A stretch of DNA of 38,035 nucleotides from Sulfitobacter sp. HI0040 (GTDB taxonomy: Bacteria; Pseudomonadota; Alphaproteobacteria; Rhodobacterales; Rhodobacteraceae). Where the stretch lies: the NCBI RefSeq assembly GCF_001634885.1, contig NZ_LWEX01000013.1, positions 1 to 38,035 on the forward strand, in the 5' to 3' direction. The position numbers and the translations under genes were made by a program. The notes under the pieces are model-generated. The model searched no databases. It was not told where the DNA came from and worked only from the letters and a program-made list of their open reading frames with translations. This document shows positions 23,762 through 31,173 of this stretch, one piece after another; within the stretch, counting starts at the first letter, position 1; the number at the start of each line of letters is the position of its first letter.

Positions 23762-24958
23762 ATGTCTGAAGATATCTACCGAGATATAGCGCAAGCCTAT
23801 GCCGCTGCGGCCGAAAAAGCTCCTGGCCTGAAATCGCGATTTGCGGCTGCCGGATTCGATCCGGCAGCCGTCACATCGGTGGCGGACCTCTCGCGTCTTC
23901 CAGTGATGAAGAAGGAAGAGCTTCTGAAGATCCAGCGCGAGAACCCGCCCTTTGGCGGGTTTCTGGCGTCTGATCTGAAGGATGTCGGGCGGATCTACGT
24001 GTCCCCTGGCCCGATTTTCGAACCGGCCCTTTCGGGCGCGGGCGGTCACGGTCTGGACCTGCTGTTCAAGGCGGCAGGCGTGGGGCCGGGGGATATCATC
24101 CTGAACACCTGGATGTATCATCTGGTGCCCGCGGGGCTTTTGTTCGACGAAGCCGCACAGGCCGCAGGCGCCACGGTAATCCCCGGCGGCGTCGGTAATA
24201 CCGAGCTTCAGGCACAGATCATCTTCGAAACCGGCGTGACTTCGATCTGCGCCTCGACCGCGTTTTTCCTGACGCTGGCGGACAAGGTGATCGAAACCTA
24301 TGGGCGCGACGCCTGGAAGATGAAAACAGCCTTCCTCGGCGGAGAGATGGGCGACTGGATGGCCAAGCGCCGCCGCATCGAGGAAGATTATGGCGTGTCG
24401 ACCTGGGCTGCCTATGCCACCGCGGATCTGGGCCTTGTCGCCTATGAGGATGGTGGCGAAGGCTACATGGTTCATCCCGACCGCGTGGTGCAGATCTGCG
24501 ATCCGGTCAGTGGCGAACAGGTCGCTCACGGGGAACCGGGCGAGGTTGTTGTGACCGCGCGCGATGCCACTTGGCCGATGATCCGGTTCGGCACCGGCGA
24601 CAGCGCCTTTGCGCTGGAAAGCAACGCGGATGGCACTGTCAGCCGGATTTCAGCATTGCAGGGCCGGGTCGGGGCAGCGGTCAAAGTGCGCGAGATTTTC
24701 GTTTATCCGCGTGTGGTTGAAGAAGTTGTCATCGGCACGCCGGGCGCAAAGGCCGCGCAGGCCGTGGTAACGCGCGAGAACGATCGCGACATGATCCGCC
24801 TCTCGCTTGTGCTGGAAGACGGTGCCGATACTTCTGCTGCGGAAGCCGCCGCCGCCGATACCTTCAAACTGCATACACGAATTCGCGCCGACGAGGTGAG
24901 CATCGTTGCGGAACTACCCGAAAATGCAGAACTGATCGTCAATCAAAAGGACGTCTGA
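23762..24958 (+). CDS. PaaK-like (phenylacetate-CoA ligase family) protein without a P-loop
   Basis: This 398-aa adenylate-forming-fold homolog has N-terminal LYxxxF-like spacing (AGFDPAAVTSVADLSRLPVM near residues 33-52) and C-terminal GRVGAAVKVREIFVYPRVVEE, both matching PaaK. Where PaaK has SSGTTGKPT it reads VSPGPIFEP near 80-90, so the phosphate-binding loop is absent. YATADLGLVAYED replaces the YGxTE motif. It therefore may not form adenylates; alternatives are a CoA-ester-binding accessory protein or a very divergent ligase. ATG 23762 is chosen because GAGGAGG (23748-23754) is 7 bases upstream; ATG 23756 is too close. It is the last gene of the plus-strand run. Confidence 0.82.
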   Translation: MSEDIYRDIAQAYAAAAEKAPGLKSRFAAAGFDPAAVTSVADLSRLPVMKKEELLKIQRENPPFGGFLASDLKDVGRIYVSPGPIFEPALSGAGGHGLDLLFKAAGVGPGDIILNTWMYHLVPAGLLFDEAAQAAGATVIPGGVGNTELQAQIIFETGVTSICASTAFFLTLADKVIETYGRDAWKMKTAFLGGEMGDWMAKRRRIEEDYGVSTWAAYATADLGLVAYEDGGEGYMVHPDRVVQICDPVSGEQVAHGEPGEVVVTARDATWPMIRFGTGDSAFALESNADGTVSRISALQGRVGAAVKVREIFVYPRVVEEVVIGTPGAKAAQAVVTRENDRDMIRLSLVLEDGADTSAAEAAAADTFKLHTRIRADEVSIVAELPENAELIVNQKDV

Positions 24959-24992
24959 GATCGCGTCTCGATCTTCGGCGACAACCGCTTCG

Positions 24993-25958
24993 TCAGGAAC
25001 AGAGCGCATCTTTGGCGGCCTGGTATTCCCGGTCGAGACGGTCGACGTAGTCCGCCGTGGTCATCACCTCTTTCACCGCTCCGATCCCCTGACCGCTGCC
25101 CCAGATGTCACGCCAGGCCTTGGGGCGAATGTCGCCGGTGGCCAGATTGAGTTTGTTGCCGATCCCGGCCAGGTTGTCAGGATCGAGACCGACCGCCCGC
25201 ACCGACGGTTTCAGATAGTTGGCATTCACGCCGCTGAAATAGTCGGTATAGACAATATCATCGGCTCCGCCCTGGACGATCATTTGCTTGTACTCCTCCG
25301 ACGCGACCGCCTCGGTCATGGCAATGAAGGGGGATCCGATATACCCAAAATCCGCGCCCATGGCCTGCGCTGCCAGAATTGAGCGCCCGGTCGCGATGGA
25401 CCCGGACAGGGCAAGCGGACCATCGAACCATTCCCGGATTTCCTGAACCAGTGCAAAGGGTGACAAGGCCCCGGCGTGGCCGCCAGCGCCGGCGCAGACC
25501 GCGATCAGTCCGTCGGCACCCTTGTCGATCGCTTTCTTGGCGTATTTGTTGTTGATTACATCGTGCAGTACAGTACCGCCGCACTCATCTGCCGCTTGGT
25601 TGACGTCTTCCCGTGCGCCCATTGATGTGATCCAGACAGGCACTTTCCAGCGCGCACATATTTCGACGTCCCGCTCAATCCGATCATTCGATCGATGGAC
25701 GATCTGGTTGACCGCGAATGGCGCGGCGGGCCGATCGGGATTGGCCTGATTGTGCGCGTCAAGCCCTTCGGTGATGCGCTTGAGCCAGGCTTCGAGCAGC
25801 GGCGGTTCTCCTTCGGACTCGCGTGCGTTCAGCGCCGGAAAGCTGCCGATGACACCGGCTTTGCACTGGGCGATGACAAGATCCGGTCCGGACACCAGGA
25901 ACATGGGCGAGCAGATCATGGGCAGTCGCAAGCGGCCGAGAGGGGTGTCGGAGTACAT
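24993..25958 (-). CDS. Nitronate monooxygenase / 2-nitropropane dioxygenase family flavoprotein
   Basis: This is a 321-aa TIM-barrel FMN enzyme. RLPMICSPMFLVSGPDLVIA near residues 11-30 opens the barrel, and CAGAGGHAG near 155-163 carries the family His (H161) beside the FMN phosphate site. SGSIATGRSILAAQAMGADF near 184-203 is the second phosphate-binding block. Family members range from true nitronate monooxygenases to flavin enzymes in CoA-thioester pathways, such as IpdC in steroid ring degradation. The setting favours the latter. It is transcribed alone on the minus strand, convergent with the PaaK-like gene, with a 221-base gap of no recognisable content upstream. Confidence 0.9.
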   Translation of the reverse strand: MYSDTPLGRLRLPMICSPMFLVSGPDLVIAQCKAGVIGSFPALNARESEGEPPLLEAWLKRITEGLDAHNQANPDRPAAPFAVNQIVHRSNDRIERDVEICARWKVPVWITSMGAREDVNQAADECGGTVLHDVINNKYAKKAIDKGADGLIAVCAGAGGHAGALSPFALVQEIREWFDGPLALSGSIATGRSILAAQAMGADFGYIGSPFIAMTEAVASEEYKQMIVQGGADDIVYTDYFSGVNANYLKPSVRAVGLDPDNLAGIGNKLNLATGDIRPKAWRDIWGSGQGIGAVKEVMTTADYVDRLDREYQAAKDALCS

Positions 25959-26179
25959 TGTCTATTTCTTTTTTGCTGTTTCAACAGAGGATGCCAGGAC
26001 CCGTAGCCTCGACGGGCGCGCACGGGAAGGGAAATCGAAACAAACGTGCCAGCAGACCGCAAGGAAATATACAGAACGGGTGAATTTTGCACATGTCTGA
26101 TTTTCGGACCCGGACTATAGACCGTCGATCAATGCCACTCCTATCGTGTTCCATGCTAGCGAATTCCTGGGAGGAAGAA

Positions 26180-26702
26180 GTGGTGCCATTGCCGTACAGC
26201 CGCTCGGAGCGCGTTGGTCGGATGACCTTCGATTTTCCCGAGAAGTAGAATGCCCTTGATCAAGACGCACGCAAAGAGATGGAACGCATCGCCACGCCGG
26301 TGCGCGACGATGACCGCGTGCGCGAGCTGTTGATCACGGGTGCCGGGGGCGCGTTTTGCACCGGAGGTGACAGTATCCGCGGCATCGCGGGCGGGCGCGA
26401 GAACCCCGCAGCGATGATGCCCAATTCCAGCAAACAGAGCGTGACGCTCGATCTGGGGTCCAAGGACGGGCGCACCGCTCTGCTGGCGCTGGCAGATACG
26501 GCCGATGTTCTAATCGAGAGTTTCCGTCCCGGTACGAAGGAGAAACTGGGACGGGGGTGGGAAACACTCTGTGCCCGCGCCAAGATTTTCGCGGCCCTGA
26601 GCGGCGCAAATGTGCCGGACGCCCCGGTGCGCACGCTCGCTGAAGTGGTGTCGGACGAAGACATGCGCGCCCGCAGTATGATCCATGACCTTCCGCATCC
26701 TG
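26180..26702 (+). pseudogene. Chimeric relic: crotonase N-terminus fused in frame to two pieces of a CaiB-type gene
   Basis: From GTG 26180, with GGGAGG (26169-26174) as ribosome site, the frame reads a crotonase start (SERVGRMTFDFPEK), then TAG at 26246-26248, then NALDQDARKEMERIA and AGGAFCTGGDSIRGIAGG. Near 26400 it changes, still in frame, into the CaiB N-terminal block NSSKQSVTLDLGSKDGRTAL ... SFRPGTKEKLGRGWETL. Near 26575 it jumps to a CaiB C-terminal block PVRTLAEVVSDEDMRARSMI. Most of both genes is missing. The frame then runs on to a stop at 26824 as unrelated sequence. This looks like successive internal deletions plus one nonsense codon; it cannot encode a working crotonase or transferase. 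Confidence 0.85.
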
Positions 26703-27116
26703 ACCCCACTGAAACAGGACATGCCCGGAGCGATGTCGAGCCTGGTGATCGACATGGGCGCCAGCTATCTGACGCTGGTGATCGGCACGGAACTCATCTT
26801 TTGCCGGTTGGGAATGATCCTTGACCCGTTGGGGATCCTGCTGCTGACGCTCCTTATCCTTCTGCCCATCTACGAGGCGAACCATATCAGCCTGATCTGG
26901 CTTGGTGTACTCACAACCAAGCTTGTCGAGATGGCCCTGATAACCCCACCGGTGGGGCTGAATGTCTTCGTAGTCAAGAGCATCGTCAGAGTTCCGGCCC
27001 CGATTTCAGTGATTTTCAAAGGTGTTCTGTGGTTCCTGGCCGCGAATGTGGCGGTGTTGATCATCATGGTCGCCTTTCCCGAACTGATCATATTCCTGCC
27101 GGCGCTCGGCGACTGA
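26703..27116 (+). pseudogene. C-terminal remnant of a TRAP transporter large permease (DctM)
   Basis: In a different frame from the preceding relic, about 137 codons match the end of DctM: LGMILDPLGILLLTLLILLP, then IWLGVLTTKLVEMALITPPVG, LNVFVVKSIVR and a final hydrophobic segment ending in TGA at 27114-27116. The N-terminal two thirds of DctM and the small permease DctQ are absent. An ATG at 26685 is in frame but falls in CaiB-derived sequence and need not be used. The fragment precedes a DctP gene in the usual order for a TRAP operon, so an ancestral dctQ-dctM-dctP set was probably cut by a deletion with its left end in the caiB relic. Confidence 0.85.
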
Positions 27117-27182
27117 TTTGGCCATTCCGGCCGTGACGAACCCCGTGCGAAAGCGGATTTTTGAAAAAGAAGAGGAGACCAC

Positions 27183-28316
27183 ATGAAACTGACCAATGCG
27201 TTTGCCGCGCTGGCGGCGATGGCCGTTCTAGCGGCGACACCGGCCCTGGCCGAGAAGCGGGTGACGATATCCAACTGGACCTCACCCAATCACGCGACAT
27301 CGCGTGGCCATGCCGCTTTTGCCGAAATGACCAAATCTGAATTTCCGGATGCCTGCGACTTCAAGCTGTTTACTGGCGGTGCCTTGCTTGGCCCCAAGCC
27401 AACACTGTCCGGGTTGCGCGACGGTGTCGCCGATGTCGGTCTGCTGGCGTTGACCTATTTCCGGTAGGAAATGCCCTATGCGCAGCTCGTCGCCGATCTC
27501 GCTCTTCTGGGCGAGGAACACTATGCCATGGTCGGCGCGACCAGCGAATTCGCCATGCTGCACTGTCAGCCATGCAAGGACGAGTTCGCGAAGAAGGGCA
27601 TGGTGGCTCTCAGCGGGATCAGCACGGCACCCTACGTATTGCTGACCACCAAGCCGATCATCGACATTGCAGACATGCAAGGCGTAAAGCTGCGCATTGG
27701 CGGGTCGGTCTGGGACCGCTGGGCGGTGCGCCTTGGGGCTGAACCGGTGAACGTACCCTCGAGCGAGATGTAGGATGCGATGAGTCATAGTGTCGTCACC
27801 GCCGCGGTGCAGCCGATCGGGGCGTTGAAAGGACACAGCCTGATCGAAGTTGCCAAGCATATGATGGAACTGCCGCTGGGTACCTATCATTCCGGTTCGA
27901 TCTTTGCTGCCGGCCCGAAATTCTGGTCCTCTCTTTCGCCGGAACAATGCGCGCAAATCATTAAGAACGTGCCCGAGGCCGTTGCACAGACCGAGGTGTA
28001 GTACGAAACCGACGATCTCGACGTGCTGAAAGAGGCGGGCGGGCTTGGCCTGCAGGTACACCAGCCGCCGCCTGAGTTTCTTCAGGATCTCATTGATTTC
28101 CGCTCTGCAGATCTTGACGAAATCTCGCGCATTTCACGCGAGGAACGCCGCATCGAAAACCCAGACGCAATGATCGTGCAATACCGCGAACTAATCGAGA
28201 AATGGCATGCTCTGGTCAAGCCGCTGCAACCCATCCGGGACAATCAGCAGCCCTATGCCGATCTCTTGCGTCAGGTGATCTACTCCAGGATCGACCTGAC
28301 AACCTACCAGAACTGA
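27183..28316 (+). pseudogene. TRAP substrate-binding protein DctP, full length but interrupted by three in-frame TAG codons
   Basis: The frame is continuous for 377 codons from ATG 27183 (GAGGAG upstream) to TGA 28314-28316. A signal peptide is present (MKLTNAFAALAAMAVLAATP). DctP features follow in order: LADLALLG-type block, CQPCKDEF, GVKLRIGGSVWDRWAVRLG, VPSSEM, TYHSGSIFA. Three codons are TAG: 27465-27467 (after YFR), 27771-27773 (after SSEM) and 27999-28001 (after QTEV). There is no frameshift and no TAA or TGA within the frame. Family comparison from memory suggests Tyr at the second position; the others are uncertain. The simplest reading is a recent pseudogene whose permease is already gone. 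TAG is a normal stop for other genes here, which argues against amber recoding. Confidence 0.85.
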
Positions 28317-28383
28317 GCAGTCTTAGTCCGAATGCAATCCTGCCCCTCGCAAAAGGGACCGCCTCGTTCATTCTGTTGTCTGA

Positions 28384-29529
28384 TCAAAGGGTGGCTTCGG
28401 TGCCCAGGATATTCGTCACCTGGCTGGACAGAACACCGCCATTGCCATGGGCCAGGGCCAGTTCGGCGCCGTCGATTTGACGATCGCCAGCGTCACCGCG
28501 CAGCTGCCGCACCGCCTCAATCAGCGTGAAGATGCCGTACATACCGGGATGCACGCAAGACAGACCGCCACCATTGGTATTGACTGGCAGGTGGCCGCCA
28601 GGCGCGATGCCGCCGTTCGCCACAAACGGACCGCCTTCGCCTTTATTGCAGAAGCCCAGATCTTCAAGAAAGAGGATCACATTGATGGTGAACGCGTCAT
28701 AGAGCTGGACCACGTCGATGTCCGCGGGTTTGACACCCGCCATGCCCATGGCTGTTCGCCCTGATTGCGCCGCGCCGGTCACGGTCAGGTCCTCCATTTC
28801 GGAGATGTCGCGGTGCGTCGTACCCTCGCCGCCGCCCAGCAGATACACCGGGGGCTTGGGGTGATCCTTGGCCGTCTCGGCCCGCCGCATAACTATCGCG
28901 CCACCGCCATCGGTCACAAGGCAGCAGTCGCGCACCCGCAGAGGGTCCGAAACCGGCCGCGAGGCGATCACATCCTCGCGCGTCAGAGGATCGCGCATGA
29001 AAGCGTCGGGGTTCTTTTGTGCCCAGGCGCGGGCCGCCACCGCCACGTCGGCCAGCTGTTCGCGTGTTGTGCCGAATTGCGTCATGTGACGGTCTGCGGC
29101 CAGCGCATAGGACGACAGCGGGAACAACGGTCGGTAGGGGGCCTCGTAGGTCGGCAGGCCAAGCGCAGTCATCAGCTTGCCCGAGGCGGTGCGCTGGTTC
29201 GATCCGTAGCAGATCAGCACGGTATCAGCGAGCCGCAATTCGAGCAGCATCGCGGCCCAGAGCGTGTGCGACAGGAACGACGAGCCGCCCATGCGATTGT
29301 TCATCGTAAACCTAGGGTTCAAGCCCAATTCCTGCGCCAGTGTAAGACCCGACAGCATATCCAGCGGCTGGCAGGTGGCAACGGCATCGACCTCGCCAAG
29401 TGCGATCCCCGCATCGGCAAGCGCGCCGTGCACCCCCTCGATTGTGATCTCCATCGAGCTTTTGCCATGGGCCTCGCCGCAGCCTGCCAGCGCTGCGCCG
29501 ACGATGGCGGCTTTTCCCCGTAAACTCAA
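28384..29529 (-). CDS. Thiolase-superfamily protein lacking the nucleophilic Cys, probable retro-aldolase (copy 2)
   Basis: This 381-aa paralog of the protein at 16229 shares long blocks with it: YGSNQRTASG, YEAPY, FGTTREQLADVAVAARAWAQ, VRDCCLVTDGGGAIV, ELYDAFTIN-type, NTNGGGLSCVHPGMYGIFT and LAHGNGGVLSSQVT. The thiolase Cys position reads NNRMGGSSF, again without Cys, while the VHPG histidine is kept. Its start overlaps the end of the DUF35 gene by 4 bases, so the pair is translationally coupled. It is the last gene of the minus-strand operon and converges on the DctP relic. The likely role is cleavage of a beta-hydroxyacyl-CoA in a complex with the DUF35 protein; substrate differences from copy 1 cannot be judged. 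Confidence 0.88.
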   Translation of the reverse strand: MSLRGKAAIVGAALAGCGEAHGKSSMEITIEGVHGALADAGIALGEVDAVATCQPLDMLSGLTLAQELGLNPRFTMNNRMGGSSFLSHTLWAAMLLELRLADTVLICYGSNQRTASGKLMTALGLPTYEAPYRPLFPLSSYALAADRHMTQFGTTREQLADVAVAARAWAQKNPDAFMRDPLTREDVIASRPVSDPLRVRDCCLVTDGGGAIVMRRAETAKDHPKPPVYLLGGGEGTTHRDISEMEDLTVTGAAQSGRTAMGMAGVKPADIDVVQLYDAFTINVILFLEDLGFCNKGEGGPFVANGGIAPGGHLPVNTNGGGLSCVHPGMYGIFTLIEAVRQLRGDAGDRQIDGAELALAHGNGGVLSSQVTNILGTEATL

Positions 29530-29921
29530 TTTGCTTCTCCTTCTGGCCGGAAAATCACGGCGGGGTCACCTTCGGCGCCTTCGCCGATCGACGCCGTTAC
29601 TTTCAACCCGGCGACAATCTGGTCATGCGCGATACCGTCGATGCGCGACATCATTCGTACCCCTTCCTCCAGGTCCACCAGAACCACGTTGTAATCGCCG
29701 CCTCGTTCCGGTTTTCGGCGCACGACCGTTCGTGCATAGACGGTGCCCCTCCCGGTTAGCGCGACCCATTTCAGATCCGCGCTGCCGCATGCCGGACAGA
29801 TCACGCGCGGATGGAATACATGGGTGCCGCAACTGCCACATTTCTGAATCTCGAAGACGCCCTCGGCGAGCTTCGCTGCGAAGACAGCGTCTGGCCCTGG
29901 GCCTTGTCCAATGCCGGCCAT
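29526..29921 (-). CDS. DUF35 OB-fold protein with zinc ribbon (thiolase partner, copy 2)
   Basis: This is a 131-aa paralog of the protein at 15848. The zinc ribbon is C28-x2-C31 and C42-x2-C45 (IQKCGSCG ... VICPACG), followed by the OB-fold block VVRRKPERGGDYNVVLVDLE and the EEGVRMMSR run also present in copy 1. ATG 29921 follows the SDR stop codon almost directly; a GTG at 29945 is in frame, would overlap the SDR gene and add 8 residues. The DUF35-then-thiolase order is the same in both copies, on opposite strands, pointing to duplication of the two-gene module or independent recruitment of related modules. Confidence 0.9.
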   Translation of the reverse strand: MAGIGQGPGPDAVFAAKLAEGVFEIQKCGSCGTHVFHPRVICPACGSADLKWVALTGRGTVYARTVVRRKPERGGDYNVVLVDLEEGVRMMSRIDGIAHDQIVAGLKVTASIGEGAEGDPAVIFRPEGEAN

Positions 29922-29922
29922 C

Positions 29923-30699
29923 TCAGAACCCGATGTGGAAGCCACCGTTCACGCTCAGGTGCTGGCCGGTGATATAGGATGCCGCGTTGGACAACAGGAA
30001 ACAGACGGGCTGCGCGACTTCTTCAGGGGTGCTCATCCGTCCCATCGGAATCTGCGCCATATACCTGTCGGCGAATTTTTCGGAACGGATGGTCTCGGTC
30101 ATCGGTGTCTCGACCATTCCGAAACAGACCGAATTGACGTTGATGCGATAACGGCCCCATTCACGCGCGGCGCTCATTGTCAGACCCAGAACCCCGGATT
30201 TTGCCGCGCCATAATTGATCTGACCGATGGTGCCGCGACGCCCGGCATCGGATGAGATATTGACGATGGCACGGCGCGCGGCGCTTTCGGGGTCTTTTTC
30301 CACCTGATCCTTGTAATAGGTCCCAACGGCCTGCAGGCAGGCGAAGACACCGGTGAGGTTCACGTCGATGACCTGTTGCCAGGTGGCCCGGTCCATCTTG
30401 TGGATCATTGCGGCGCGCACGATCCCGGCGTTGTTCACAAGCCCGTTGATGTCGCCGAATTCGTCGAGGGCAAACTTGACGAGCTTCCCGGGAAAGTCCG
30501 GGTCGGCCACATTCCCCACGATGGCGCGGGCATTGCCACCGATCTGTTCGGCGGCTTCCTTGACGCCGTCTTCGTTCAGATCGTTCACTACGACCCTGGC
30601 ACCCAGTTCTGCCGCCAGCGCCGCCACACCGCGACCGATACCCTGTCCGGCGCCTGTGACGATAACCACTTGATTGTCCAATGCCATCGGGTTGATCAT
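29923..30699 (-). CDS. Short-chain dehydrogenase/reductase (3-hydroxyacyl-CoA dehydrogenase/FabG-like)
   Basis: This is a 258-aa NAD(P)-dependent classical SDR. TGAGQGIG (residues 15-22) binds the cofactor, NNAG is at 89-92, and the catalytic residues are S150 in VNISSDAG, Y163 and K167 in INYGAAKSG. The Asp near the end of beta2 (VVVND, D40) favours NAD over NADP. ATG 30699 is chosen because AAGGAGA lies just upstream; a GTG at 30750 has no such site. In the operon it sits between a thioesterase and the DUF35-thiolase pair, which fits oxidation of a hydroxyacyl-CoA or a related alcohol. Confidence 0.93.
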   Translation of the reverse strand: MINPMALDNQVVIVTGAGQGIGRGVAALAAELGARVVVNDLNEDGVKEAAEQIGGNARAIVGNVADPDFPGKLVKFALDEFGDINGLVNNAGIVRAAMIHKMDRATWQQVIDVNLTGVFACLQAVGTYYKDQVEKDPESAARRAIVNISSDAGRRGTIGQINYGAAKSGVLGLTMSAAREWGRYRINVNSVCFGMVETPMTETIRSEKFADRYMAQIPMGRMSTPEEVAQPVCFLLSNAASYITGQHLSVNGGFHIGF

Positions 30700-30758
30700 T
30701 TCTGTCTCCTTTTGTCCTTCGTTTGTTTGGCTCGTCCACTGTCGGTTCACTCAGGTGA

Positions 30759-31172
30759 TCACGACGGTGGTGCGAGCCGCTTGATCACGGCATCGCCATG
30801 GGCCAGATGGTGCCCGTCCTGATTGAAGATCTCGCCCTGTACAAAAACCAGTTTGCGTCCGCCCCCGACAATGCGCGCGCGGGCCGTCAGCGTGTCTCCT
30901 TCGGCCGCCGGGCCGACGAAACTGGTGGTAAGCGAAAGCGTAAGGCAGCGATGACCGGGGCGGCCATCCCCTGCGTAGGACGCGCAAAAGGTGACCGCGT
31001 TGTCCAGCATGGTCGCGTAGACACCGCCATGCACCGAAAAAGCGCCGTTCAGGTGATCGCGTCCGATGGGCAACCGCAACTCGGCTTTGCCACCGGACCA
31101 CGAGACGAAGCGCACGCCGAGCAATGCGTTGAACGGGGCGGGGATGTCCGGTCTGCCGTCTTGTGCGCTCAT
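30759..31172 (-). CDS. PaaI-type hotdog thioesterase
   Basis: This is a 137-aa hotdog-fold acyl-CoA thioesterase. The PaaI motif is VHGGVYATMLDNAV near residues 47-60, with H48-G49-G50 and the catalytic-position D57. SLTTSFVGPAAEGDTLTARA near 79-98 forms the conserved strand region. The start codon lies one base after the stop codon of the TRAP permease, so they are coupled. Such enzymes often release CoA from dead-end or toxic thioesters. Its substrate here is not predictable. Confidence 0.92.
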   Translation of the reverse strand: MSAQDGRPDIPAPFNALLGVRFVSWSGGKAELRLPIGRDHLNGAFSVHGGVYATMLDNAVTFCASYAGDGRPGHRCLTLSLTTSFVGPAAEGDTLTARARIVGGGRKLVFVQGEIFNQDGHHLAHGDAVIKRLAPPS

Positions 31173-31173
31173 A

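Noticed and set aside
26180..28316. Genome-wide reassignment of TAG to an amino acid
   Set aside because: Intact genes in the window, including livM, the crotonase at 8234, both minus-strand CoA-transferases and the last MaoC gene, end in TAG with proper family C-termini.
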